A DNA stretch of 32,699 bases from Spirochaeta lutea (lineage in GTDB: Bacteria > Spirochaetota > Spirochaetia > DSM-27196 > Salinispiraceae), in the NCBI RefSeq assembly GCF_000758165.1, contig NZ_JNUP01000041.1, positions 1-32,699 on the forward strand, read 5' to 3'. Below, piece by piece: positions 24,201-29,944 of the stretch. Position numbers and translations under genes: made by a program. The first letter of the stretch is position 1. The number at the start of each line of letters is the position of its first letter. Under the pieces are notes generated by a model that was given only the letters and a program-made list of their open reading frames with translations, was not told the origin of the DNA and searched no databases.

Positions 24201-24379
24201 ATAATCTCGACAAGTTTGAACTGGGAATTAAAAAAATCCTTGAATCTCTTATGATGCAGCGAATGGCAGAAAATGATGAAATCGTCACTAGATATATGGA
24301 TGATTATGAATTTCAAAAGACAATATTTCCCATTCTGGCCAAAGAGATCTATGAAAATGTTCTAGCGGAACAAGAATGA
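21296..24379 (+). CDS. hsdR: Type I restriction-modification system, endonuclease/translocase subunit HsdR
   Basis: The 1027-residue restriction subunit begins with the nuclease domain, whose PD-(D/E)XK residues are D137 and E151/K153 (the ELK of VTIELKN). The translocase motor follows: SAGSGKT at 313-319 (Walker A), DEAH at 443-446, FTATP around 498 and a motif VI-like TLSRLNRTSPGK. A helical C-terminal region should contact the methyltransferase core. The length is typical for HsdR, and the frame is intact with all key residues visible. It is the last gene of the operon and overlaps the FRG gene by 4 bp (ATGA at 21296), with GGAG just upstream. With HsdM and HsdS it should form the restriction complex that translocates DNA and cleaves away from the unmethylated site. 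Confidence 0.95.
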   Translation: MKATTEKAFEAYIQEVLTTRDWLTGSNQIWNKQKALFSDYVISFIKDTQGDLWQQMETLHGSELEAKVIETLVKERISKGTLYIIRHGFKFYGKVFKLAYYKPAHSLVLETQELYDKNRLHVTRQVPCHPQDGSTMDMVLSLNGIPLVTIELKNPATGQTWKHAIGQYKTDRDPNAPLFQFKKGALVHFAIDPDEAYMTTKLNRQKTYFLPFNRGSAPGEIECGRGNPAHPSGHRTGYFWEEILARDSFLDIVSSFIFLETVEETIDDGAGGRKKRTKETMIFPRYHQLDSVRKLIKTSRNDGTGNNYLIQHSAGSGKTNSISWLSHRLSSLHNAADIKIFDCVIVITDRRVLDKQLQDAIYQIEHAQGVVKAIDENSKQLAEALIDGTKIVITTLQKFPFILRGLLHIAGADNPNKPDEAAITRAQEWQEAIASRKYAVIVDEAHSSQSGETARELKRILGAGTEQGTEESELDWEDGLNKVMESRGRQKNLSFFAFTATPKGKTLELFGSKGPSGKPEAFHTYSMKQAIEEGFILDVLGRYTTYKTYYKLIKKAEEDPAMPKKKAAKKLGKFLALHPHNIEQKTEIMIEHFRDHVKHKLGGRGKAMVVTGSRLHAVRYMLSFEKYIKENSYTDIRPLVAFSGTVKDPDTDKEYTEPSMNIDVVTGKNISEAQLPEKFDSSDYQVLLVANKYQTGFDQPLLCAMYVDKRLDGVQAVQTLSRLNRTSPGKEAPFVLDFVNQTEDIYMAFKPYYNSTTLQEPSDPTHLEKLKHEMNALQVYLWSEVVGFCHVFYLPQYKQNPSDHARMEKMIQPAVDRFKLLDEEGKAHFYDRLTAFTRFYSFVSQIIPYSDPELEMLYSFGRYLIPHLDLGEDGVNPNPEKEVVLEYYRIEKVMSGTIVMEPGEQLGVKSPTAVGTGKAEDEQKPLSEIINSLNERFGTDFSEEDRLFFEQIKEKAAKDERIIQTAKANNLDKFELGIKKILESLMMQRMAENDEIVTRYMDDYEFQKTIFPILAKEIYENVLAEQE

Positions 24380-24680
24380 CGAACCGCCTCCGAACGTCCT
24401 GTGCTCCGGCGGTGGGGCGCGGGGTTTTTTAAGAAACTAAAAACCGAAGATGGCGCGGTACCGCCTATAACAGCGAATATGAGATTCCGCCTTCGGCTCC
24501 AACCAAATTGCCTTTGGTCGCAAGCTCTCGCCGGCAACTTCTCATATTGCCCCCTCCGCCCTGCTTGGCTCAGGCAATTCGTCAAATATCCTGATAAAAT
24601 ACTGCATCATCACGCCGTATATGCTCGGTCTTCGGTTGTACCTTGGTCACTGTTTACTTTCCATAGCCGGGGGAATTTAA
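24380..24680. other. Gene-free region after hsdR with hairpins and an attC-like sequence
   Basis: No coding region is supported. A 6-bp stem ACCGCC/GGCGGT (24383-24388 with 24408-24413) is followed 11 bp later by a run of six T at 24425-24430, a poor match to an intrinsic terminator. GCGGTACCGC at 24455-24464 is a perfect short palindrome. The attC-like repeat at 24465-24548 is listed separately. From about 24560 to 24680 I see nothing. Confidence 0.5.
24465..24548. repeat. attC-like imperfect palindrome, copy 2
   Basis: CTATAACAGCGAATATGAGA at the left resembles the start of the element at 14366. AATATGAGA (24476-24484) pairs perfectly with TCTCATATT (24540-24548). The interior shares CCAAATTGC and TTGGTCGCAA with copy 1, and TTCGG-type mini-hairpins. 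A matching GTTA right end is not found, so this copy is degenerate or only distantly related. Confidence 0.45.
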
Positions 24681-25022
24681 GTTACCATTTCCACCAGGGC
24701 AACTGAGCGGTTTAGAAACAGTTTTATTCCAGAACAGACAACTGTTGTCATGCGAGGGGAAGAAATCCTTGGTTTTTATATGGTAACTCTCGGTGAACAA
24801 AAACTCTTCCTAAATCATCTTTATATTGATCCCAAATTCCAGGGTAGGGGAATTGGAACAAAGTTGCTTAATCACGCAAAGCAGATCGCACTGGTTAATA
24901 ACACGGGAATAGAACTTGAAGCGTTGAAGGAAAGACGCAGTAATTCCTTTTACAGTTCAAATGGTTTTGTCAAGATTGGCGAGTCAGAATTTGACAATCT
25001 ATACCGTTGGAAAGAATCATAG
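24681..25022 (+). pseudogene. Truncated GNAT-family acetyltransferase
   Basis: From the ATG at 24750 the frame encodes 90 residues of a GNAT fold: ILGFYMV strand, LNHLYIDPKFQGRGIG (acetyl-CoA binding Q/RxxGxG loop, QGRGIG) and the C-terminal SSNGFVKIGE segment. Recognisable homology continues upstream of that ATG without any start codon (RNSFIPEQTTVV) back to 24681, where a stop precedes VTISTRATE, which looks like the beginning of such a protein. The usual helical region between these two pieces is missing. I read this as a gene with an internal deletion and lost start, though a shortened product from 24750 is possible. Confidence 0.65.
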
Positions 25023-25233
25023 AATTCGTTGTTTATGACTATGAAAACAGCGGATACGGCCTTGAGACTCGCTGAGATCACCTTCAATAATGTTCACAAT
25101 GTATACCAGTAAAAGGATCCCATTCTCCTTGATGCGAGTGCCCAGAACCCAGAGTCGCCACCGAAGAATAAGACATGACATGATTTAATACTCCGTAATA
25201 CTACGTAAAGAACCGCAAAGCTACTAAAAAATC

Positions 25234-25262
25234 TTTACAAACATTCCTTATTGTGCAATAAT
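25234..25262 (+). promoter_or_regulatory. Probable sigma70-type promoter for the HTH/hydrolase pair
   Basis: TTTACA at 25234-25239 and AATAAT at 25257-25262 are separated by 17 bp. The start codon of the HTH gene lies 28 bp after the -10, with AAGGAG at 25280-25285. Confidence 0.5.
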
Positions 25263-25290
25263 GTTACCTATAATTACCTAAGGAGATGGT

Positions 25291-25755
25291 ATGGAGCTAA
25301 AACTATACTCGGTTTCAGAGTTATCAACCATACTAAAGCTGCATCCGAAAACCATTTTGCGGTTCATCAATGAAGGAAAGATACAAGCCCGGAAAATTGG
25401 TCGTTCCTGGATGGTCAGCGAAGATGACCTGAAGAGGTATTGTCACAGTGAGCTGTCAAGCGAACCAGCTCAGGTGCTTGTACCCAATTACGATACCATT
25501 GGAGAACGGATAAGTGTTTCAGCTGTTGTTGAAATCTCTGAACAGAATTCTGAAGAGGCGACAAGAATATCTAACTCCTTGAATGCTTTGCTGAATAGTG
25601 AAAAAGAAAGTAATGGAAAATCACGGTTTGACTTTTTCTATTATCCCGAGATTCAGAAGGCAAAGTATGTGTTTTACGGAAGCCCCGGATTCATCGGGAG
25701 GGTCTTACGCTCATTTGATGTATTATGCCGTAAACAGGGAGAATACTATGAATAA
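25291..25755 (+). CDS. Helix-turn-helix (excisionase/MerR-like) DNA-binding protein
   Basis: The 154-residue protein has an N-terminal excisionase-type winged HTH at about 6-50: YSVSELSTILKLHPKTILRF, then GKIQARKIGRSWMVSEDDLKRY. The C-terminal 100 residues are not recognised; they include a helical SEEATRISNSLNALL stretch and a hydrophobic SRFDFFYYPE...KYVFYGSPGF segment, which could be a sensing or dimerisation domain. The ATG at 25291 has AAGGAG at 25280-25285. The last codons overlap the start of the hydrolase gene by 8 bp, so the two form an operon. The protein probably controls this operon. It could alternatively be a relic of a mobile-element excisionase, but the long C-terminal domain argues against that. 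Confidence 0.75.
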   Translation: MELKLYSVSELSTILKLHPKTILRFINEGKIQARKIGRSWMVSEDDLKRYCHSELSSEPAQVLVPNYDTIGERISVSAVVEISEQNSEEATRISNSLNALLNSEKESNGKSRFDFFYYPEIQKAKYVFYGSPGFIGRVLRSFDVLCRKQGEYYE

Positions 25756-26599
25756 ACCTGTGTATAAAACCGAGGAAGGTCGGAACATCGTAGAATCATC
25801 ATACCAAAAAGTACTAGAGAACCATTCACATACGGCGTTCAAGCAGCTCTTTATTCCAACAGAGGTGGCGCGCACCCATGTACTCAGATTTGGCGAAGTA
25901 ACCAAACCGCCGCTTATTATGCTTCACGGTTCTGCATCAAACAGCGCCGCCTGGTTGGGCACTATTTCAAACTTCATTGACCATTTCTGTGTGTATTGTG
26001 TAGATATCCCCGGCGAACCCGGATTGAGCGAACCGGCCCGATGTATCCTGGATTCTGAATCTCCCAAAAAATGGCTTACTTCCCTGCTGGATAACCTTAC
26101 CATCAAAAAAGCTTCGTTCCTAACAACGAGTCTGGGGAGTTGGTATGCCCTGAACTTTGCAATTACGAATCCAGGCAGGGTTACTGCGATTTCCATGCTA
26201 ACAACTTCAGGCATAGTTCCCGCCAAACGAAGCTTTATTGTAAAAGCGATTTTTTTCATGATGCTTGGAGAGGTAGGGCAAAAGCTATTAAGCAAAGCAA
26301 TCTACCACAAAACGGTTGTCCCATCAGAGGTGCTGGCGTTTCAGGCACTTGTATCCAGACATTTTATTCCGGTCATGGAAAGAATCCCCGTATTTAGCGA
26401 TGAAATGCTTAAAACCATTTCCGGACCCGTTCAATTTTTCGGCGGAGACCACGATGCACTTATTGATTCGGTAAAAACAGGCGAACGGATTAAAAACCTG
26501 CTTCCCCATTCTGAAATACACATCTTAGAAGATACAGGGCATGTAATATTAGATCAGTTTTCTGTAATTAAAGATTTCTTGGTATCACATAAAGGGTGA
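25748..26599 (+). CDS. Alpha/beta-hydrolase fold protein
   Basis: The 283-residue protein shows the hydrolase fold. HGSASNSAAW at 60-69 forms the oxyanion loop. The nucleophile elbow TTSLGS at 126-131 places Ser128. An acidic residue lies in FGGDHDALID (D234 or D236). The catalytic histidine is in DTGHVILDQ (H265). The elbow has Thr and Gly around the serine rather than the usual GxSxG, but it still fits small-x-Ser-x-small. No signal peptide is seen, so it is likely cytoplasmic; the substrate is unknown. The ATG at 25748 overlaps the HTH gene. A longer frame from 25598 would run antiparallel to its biology and is only an artefact of overlapping reading frames. The context suggests a small regulated esterase or lipase-like enzyme. 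Confidence 0.82.
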   Translation: MNKPVYKTEEGRNIVESSYQKVLENHSHTAFKQLFIPTEVARTHVLRFGEVTKPPLIMLHGSASNSAAWLGTISNFIDHFCVYCVDIPGEPGLSEPARCILDSESPKKWLTSLLDNLTIKKASFLTTSLGSWYALNFAITNPGRVTAISMLTTSGIVPAKRSFIVKAIFFMMLGEVGQKLLSKAIYHKTVVPSEVLAFQALVSRHFIPVMERIPVFSDEMLKTISGPVQFFGGDHDALIDSVKTGERIKNLLPHSEIHILEDTGHVILDQFSVIKDFLVSHKG

Positions 26600-26742
26600 G
26601 TAGTGCACTTCATCTAGGCCGAGATGGTAACCTGAACCCCCCGGCTGAATGTGATGAGGCGCATTATAATCAGATGGAAGGCATAGCAAGTGGACTGTGG
26701 TCACATAAAACAGTCTCCGGAAATTCCGTGGCGGTTCAATAC

Positions 26743-26771
26743 TTGAATTGTAAACACAGCATTGTTACAAT
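26743..26771 (+). promoter_or_regulatory. Promoter with overlapping inverted repeat ahead of the AbrB/Doc pair
   Basis: TTGAAT (26743-26748) and TACAAT (26766-26771) are spaced 17 bp, a good sigma70-type promoter. ATTGTAA (26747-26753) and TTACAAT (26765-26771) form a perfect inverted repeat inside it, a natural operator for antitoxin autoregulation. Confidence 0.6.
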
Positions 26772-26790
26772 AGATACTGGAGGCACCGCT

Positions 26791-27018
26791 ATGACGAAAA
26801 AGCTAATTCAGCATGGTAATAGCGCTGCATTGGTCATTGAGAAGCCTATTCTCCAGCTGTTGAACATAGATTTGGATACTGACTTAGAGATTATTACTGA
26901 TGGTAAAAACATCATCATTTCACCGCTTCATCAGCAGCCAAATGAAGCAGATTTCCTTCATAGCCTTGCGAAGGTGAACAAACGGCATCGGAAAACTTTG
27001 GAAGATCTTGCTAAATGA
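26791..27018 (+). CDS. AbrB/MazE-type antitoxin
   Basis: The 75-residue protein has the swapped-hairpin AbrB-like N-terminus: KKLIQHGNSAALVIEKPIL at 3-21, then LNIDLDTDLEIITDGKNIIISP. The charged C-terminal tail (EADFLHSLAKVNKRHRKTLEDL) is the part expected to bind and neutralise the toxin. The ATG at 26791 follows GGAGG at 26779-26783. The frame is open upstream to 26596 but that part shows no homology. The stop overlaps the toxin start (ATGA at 27015), the usual antitoxin-toxin coupling. It probably represses its own promoter through the inverted repeat at 26747-26771. Confidence 0.85.
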   Translation: MTKKLIQHGNSAALVIEKPILQLLNIDLDTDLEIITDGKNIIISPLHQQPNEADFLHSLAKVNKRHRKTLEDLAK

Positions 27019-27401
27019 GTGGAATCCGTTTTCTGACCTATGCGGAGGTATTGCTAATCCATCAAGATCAACTCCTCAACTATGGTGGTACTCCTGATCT
27101 ACGCGATTCAGGACTTTTGAGCTCAGCACTTGCAATGCCGGAAACGAGTTTTTCCGGCGCTTACCTCCACCAATCGCTTTTTGATAAAGCAGCAGCGTAC
27201 CTCTTCCATATTTGCCAAAATCATCCATTTATTGATGGAAATAAACGGGTTGGTTTAGCTGCAGCATTAGTATTTTTAGATATAAATGGATTAGAAGTAT
27301 TTGATGAGAATCATGAACTGTATCCCTTAGTAATGCAAGTTGCCTCGGGCGAATGTAAGAAGGAGGATATCTCTCAAACCTTAGAACGATTGGCGAAATA
27401 G
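27015..27401 (+). CDS. doc: Doc (death-on-curing) Fic-family toxin
   Basis: The 128-residue toxin carries the Fic/Doc motif HPFIDGNKR at 70-78, ending in the Doc-like GNKRVGLAAALVF stretch, and the N-terminal signature LIHQDQL...GLRDSGLLSSAL-like segment (here PDLRDSGLLSSAL at 27-39). Doc of phage P1 phosphorylates EF-Tu and stops translation; the histidine and GNKR anchor seen here suggest an active enzyme. It partners with an AbrB-type antitoxin rather than the Phd of the P1 system. It is co-transcribed with the antitoxin through a 4-bp overlap. Confidence 0.9.
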   Translation: MSGIRFLTYAEVLLIHQDQLLNYGGTPDLRDSGLLSSALAMPETSFSGAYLHQSLFDKAAAYLFHICQNHPFIDGNKRVGLAAALVFLDINGLEVFDENHELYPLVMQVASGECKKEDISQTLERLAK

Positions 27402-27571
27402 GGATGGGTCGGAATTACACGAGGAACGTACTCGCCTGATTCCTTAAGGCCTAGGTTGACGATTGGAACCATAGTAGCACTCATGGTATCTTTAAAGAAC
27501 AAATCATGCAGAATCATGGCCGCAAATACAGCTTCTGGTCAAAATATGAGAATAAGAAATGAGGGAACGAA
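27402..27571. other. Intergenic region before the pRiA4b ORF-3-like gene
   Basis: No gene is supported. TTGACG at 27456-27461 could be a -35 element but no good -10 follows at proper spacing. Confidence 0.3.
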
Positions 27572-28165
27572 ATGAGAGAACGAACCTACCTGCTGAAAAT
27601 TCAACTGCTGGATATCGAGCCTGCCATATGGCGTCGGTTTGTAGTACCGGCAAGCATACCATTGGACCGACTGCATGATGTCATTCAGATTACCATGGGA
27701 TGGACAGACAGCCATCTCCATGAGTTCACTATAGGGAATAAGCGCTACACCGAGTATCCGGAATTCAAAGAAGACGGGCTTCCATGCGGTAGATATCGCC
27801 TTGGCGATCTTATCAAACAGAAGGGACGCACCTTCCGCTATATGTATGATTTTGGAGACAGCTGGGAGCATGAATTGACCCTTGAAGATAGCCGATACGT
27901 TGACCCTGAATTGCAAACCGAGATCAGTTGTCTGGAGGGTGAACGAGCCTGTCCCCCGGAAGATGTCGGGGGACTCCCCGGGTATGAAGAGTTCTGTGAA
28001 GCCATACAAGACCCGAATCATGAGGATCATGAAATGCTCATGAACTGGTCCGGCGGGAATTTTGACAGTGAGTATTTTAACTGCCACGAAGTGAATCAGG
28101 AGCTGATGAAGTTTCTTCGCTGGTCCAGAGACCGGTACCTGAACTGGGATCTTACAACCTTTTGA
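27572..28165 (+). CDS. Plasmid pRiA4b ORF-3 family protein
   Basis: The 197-residue protein belongs to the pRiA4b ORF-3-like family, named from an Agrobacterium rhizogenes plasmid and of unknown biochemical function. Family landmarks are the N-terminal LKIQLLDIEPAIWRRFVVPA, the LHDVIQITMGWTDSHLHEF segment, the FRYMYDFGDSWEHELTLE segment and ACPPEDVGGLPGYEEF. The gene's last codons and its TGA stop lie inside a repeat-derived 20-bp sequence at 28152-28171, so the C-terminus (LTTF) may be borrowed from a transposable element. The start at 27572 has a GGGAACGAA stretch upstream. It stands alone, convergent with the next gene. Confidence 0.85.
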   Translation: MRERTYLLKIQLLDIEPAIWRRFVVPASIPLDRLHDVIQITMGWTDSHLHEFTIGNKRYTEYPEFKEDGLPCGRYRLGDLIKQKGRTFRYMYDFGDSWEHELTLEDSRYVDPELQTEISCLEGERACPPEDVGGLPGYEEFCEAIQDPNHEDHEMLMNWSGGNFDSEYFNCHEVNQELMKFLRWSRDRYLNWDLTTF

Positions 28166-28171
28166 ACACTA
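28152..28171. repeat. Solo, diverged terminus of the MITE-like element
   Basis: TTACAACCTTTTGAACACTA differs from the consensus end TTACAACCTTTTGCGCACTA at two positions. No left end is present 105 bp upstream, where conserved coding sequence lies. It overlaps the stop codon of the pRiA4b ORF-3-like gene. Confidence 0.65.
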
Positions 28172-28180
28172 GGAAAAGAA

Positions 28181-28759
28181 TCAGAACCCGGGCTTCTCTC
28201 CTCGCCTGAGCTTGTCCAGGTACTTGGCGAACCGCCGCTCCCGGGTTTCGGTCCGCTTGGCTGAGGTGAGCCCGAGGGCAATGGCGTATCTACTGGTTTT
28301 TGTTAACCTTTCAAAAAACCGGCTGGCCGTCGGGTCTTGTTTCACCGCAGCCAAGAAGTCTGGGGGGATTTTCATGTCCCTGACCGCATAGGCCTTTTCC
28401 CAGCGCCCGTCTTCCTTGGCCGCGCGAACTGCTGCCAATCCCGACTCCTGCATCCGGCCCTCATCAATGAGCCGTTCCACATGCTCCCGGTTTCGCTGAG
28501 ACCAGCTGCTGCGCAGATTTCTTGGGGTGATTCGCTGAAGATAGGCCGTCTCATCGATCGTTTTTTTGATACCGTCGATCCAGCCCCAGCAAAGGCTTTC
28601 TATTACGACATCATTCCAATCTACGCTGGGAACCCCGCTGTGTTTCTTGAATATTTTAATCCAGAGTTCGGATTCCTTCTCATGGTGTTCTTTGAGCCAC
28701 CGTCCAAGCTCTGCAGCCGTGGTGAAGTTCAGTATTTTGGCTGGGTCGGGATCACCCAT
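28181..28759 (-). CDS. YdeI/OmdA-family protein
   Basis: The 192-residue protein matches the YdeI or OmpD-associated family, sometimes annotated as bacteriocin-protection. Diagnostic segments are the N-terminal LGRWLKEHHEKESELWIKIF, CWGWIDGIKKTIDE with the following YLQRITPRNLRSSWSQRN, and a C-terminal SRYAIALGLTSAKRTETRERR repeat-type segment. The molecular function is uncertain. The ATG at 28759 follows AGGAGG at 28765-28770; the frame is open upstream to 28789, but that part lies within the MITE-like repeat. The gene is co-directional with the epoxide hydrolase gene, and the 105-bp element forms almost the whole intergenic gap. Confidence 0.82.
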   Translation of the reverse strand: MGDPDPAKILNFTTAAELGRWLKEHHEKESELWIKIFKKHSGVPSVDWNDVVIESLCWGWIDGIKKTIDETAYLQRITPRNLRSSWSQRNREHVERLIDEGRMQESGLAAVRAAKEDGRWEKAYAVRDMKIPPDFLAAVKQDPTASRFFERLTKTSRYAIALGLTSAKRTETRERRFAKYLDKLRRGEKPGF

Positions 28760-28779
28760 GCAAGCCTCCTGTATTTTTG

Positions 28780-28884
28780 TAGTGCGCAAAAGGTTGTAAA
28801 CTACGCCAGATATAGCGGCACAGCCCGGGAACCTACCCAGGGATGGTGTCGCCGGGGTGAAAAGTTACAACCTTTTGCGCACTA
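28780..28884. repeat. Full 105-bp MITE-like element, copy B
   Basis: The ends TAGTGCGCAAAAGGTTGTAA and TTACAACCTTTTGCGCACTA are perfect 20-bp inverted repeats with TA at each end. The length equals copy A exactly, while the interior is diverged. It fills the space between the YdeI-like start (28759) and the epoxide hydrolase stop (28889). Confidence 0.85.
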
Positions 28885-28888
28885 TGCG

Positions 28889-29860
28889 TTAGTTTTCGCC
28901 CGCGGCCGTTTTCCGCTGATCTAGCCACTCCAGGAGCAGCTGGTTCGTTGCTTCCGGCTTTTCCTGTTGGATCCAATGGCCGCAATCCAGGGTCGCCACA
29001 TCGACATTGGGTACGAATTCCCCCAGCCTCTCGAACTTCGGAATGCTATCCCGGCCGCCATAGATCATCAGGGTGGGGTGGTGGATGATGGGATCGGCGT
29101 CTGCCAATAGATGCCAGTTTCGATCCAGGTTCCGGTACCAATTAATGCTGGGGGTAAACCCTGTTGATTCAAAAGCGGAGATGAACACCGCCAGATCGTC
29201 TTCGCTCATGACCGGATCGCCCAGGGGGTGTTCTGCCCGGGCAAGGTCCATCATTACCATTCCCGGCTGGGGCGGGACCGGGGGCAGATTCTTCCGGTAC
29301 AGGTTCCGGAAGAACCGTGAGGTGTTTTCTTCCAGCACCGCGTCGGCGACCCCCGGCTGGCGGTTGAAGTGTACAAAATAGTAGTCCCTGCCCAATAGTT
29401 CTTCCAGGAGCTGGATCCATGGCTTCTGACCCCGCTCTTGGTAGGGTAAACTCAGGTTAATCACCCCACGTACCCGGCTTGGGTGTAGTAGGGTTAATCC
29501 CCAAACAACCATGGCACCCCAGTCATGGCCGACGAAGGTGGCATCCTGATACCCGTAATGATCAAGAAGGGCGGTTAGATCACCAGATAAGTGTTCAATG
29601 TCATAGTCTGTAACCTCCCTCGGGCAGGACGAATTCCCGTACCCCCGCTGGTTCGGGACGATGACATGGTATCCCGCCTCGGCAAGGGCGGGTATCTGAT
29701 AGCGCCATGAGAATGCATGCTCCGGCCAGCCGTGACAGAGTACAACGGGGTTTCCTCTATGTTCGCGACCTGCCTCGAAGACTTCGAGTTCCACGCCGTT
29801 AACCGATATGAGTGTGGGTTCGGGAAAATCCGCTGATGCGGTTCGTAATTTCCTATCCAT
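28889..29860 (-). CDS. Epoxide hydrolase (alpha/beta-hydrolase fold)
   Basis: The 323-residue enzyme has the full epoxide hydrolase signature. HGWP at 43-46 forms the oxyanion hole. The nucleophile is D113 in GHDWGA. Candidate cap-domain tyrosines are Y160/Y161 and Y242 (SINWYR). The acid is D271 in YGGRDS and the base is H295 in CGHWIQQEKP. The reaction is hydrolysis of an epoxide to a vicinal diol via an ester intermediate. An aspartate rather than serine nucleophile separates it from esterases; haloalkane dehalogenases are less likely given HGWP and the tyrosine pattern. The start at 29860 has AGGAG just upstream. It is divergent from the WYL regulator gene, which begins 84 bp away and probably controls it. 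Confidence 0.9.
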   Translation of the reverse strand: MDRKLRTASADFPEPTLISVNGVELEVFEAGREHRGNPVVLCHGWPEHAFSWRYQIPALAEAGYHVIVPNQRGYGNSSCPREVTDYDIEHLSGDLTALLDHYGYQDATFVGHDWGAMVVWGLTLLHPSRVRGVINLSLPYQERGQKPWIQLLEELLGRDYYFVHFNRQPGVADAVLEENTSRFFRNLYRKNLPPVPPQPGMVMMDLARAEHPLGDPVMSEDDLAVFISAFESTGFTPSINWYRNLDRNWHLLADADPIIHHPTLMIYGGRDSIPKFERLGEFVPNVDVATLDCGHWIQQEKPEATNQLLLEWLDQRKTAAGEN

Positions 29861-29944
29861 GTTCTTCTCCTTGCTTTGTTCTTATGGGTATAATACAGTG
29901 TGATTAGGACAGCATTCGCCCTGTAAAGAAAAAAAGGAAGAAAA

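Noticed and set aside
24383-24430. Intrinsic terminator after hsdR
   Set aside because: The T-run is 11 bp away from a 6-bp stem with a 19-base loop, so it does not meet the usual geometry; mentioned only in the intergenic entry.
11374-24548. A complete chromosomal integron with cassette array
   Set aside because: The integrase is only a fragment, the integron-specific motif is not visible, just two palindromes were seen and one lacks a GTTA end, and the interval is far larger than a cassette. Kept only as a hypothesis.
25269-25274. TATAAT as -10 element of the HTH gene
   Set aside because: It lies only 5 bp before the Shine-Dalgarno sequence, so transcription would begin at or after it. 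The TTTACA/AATAAT pair 12 bp upstream fits better.
26596-26790. Extension of the AbrB antitoxin frame upstream to 26596
   Set aside because: The extra 65 codons have no homology and contain the promoter and operator. The ATG at 26791 has a good ribosome site.
28171-28780. A composite transposon carrying the YdeI-like gene between two repeat ends
   Set aside because: The left end is in the wrong orientation: its outer edge faces the gene, so the two ends cannot bracket it as one element.
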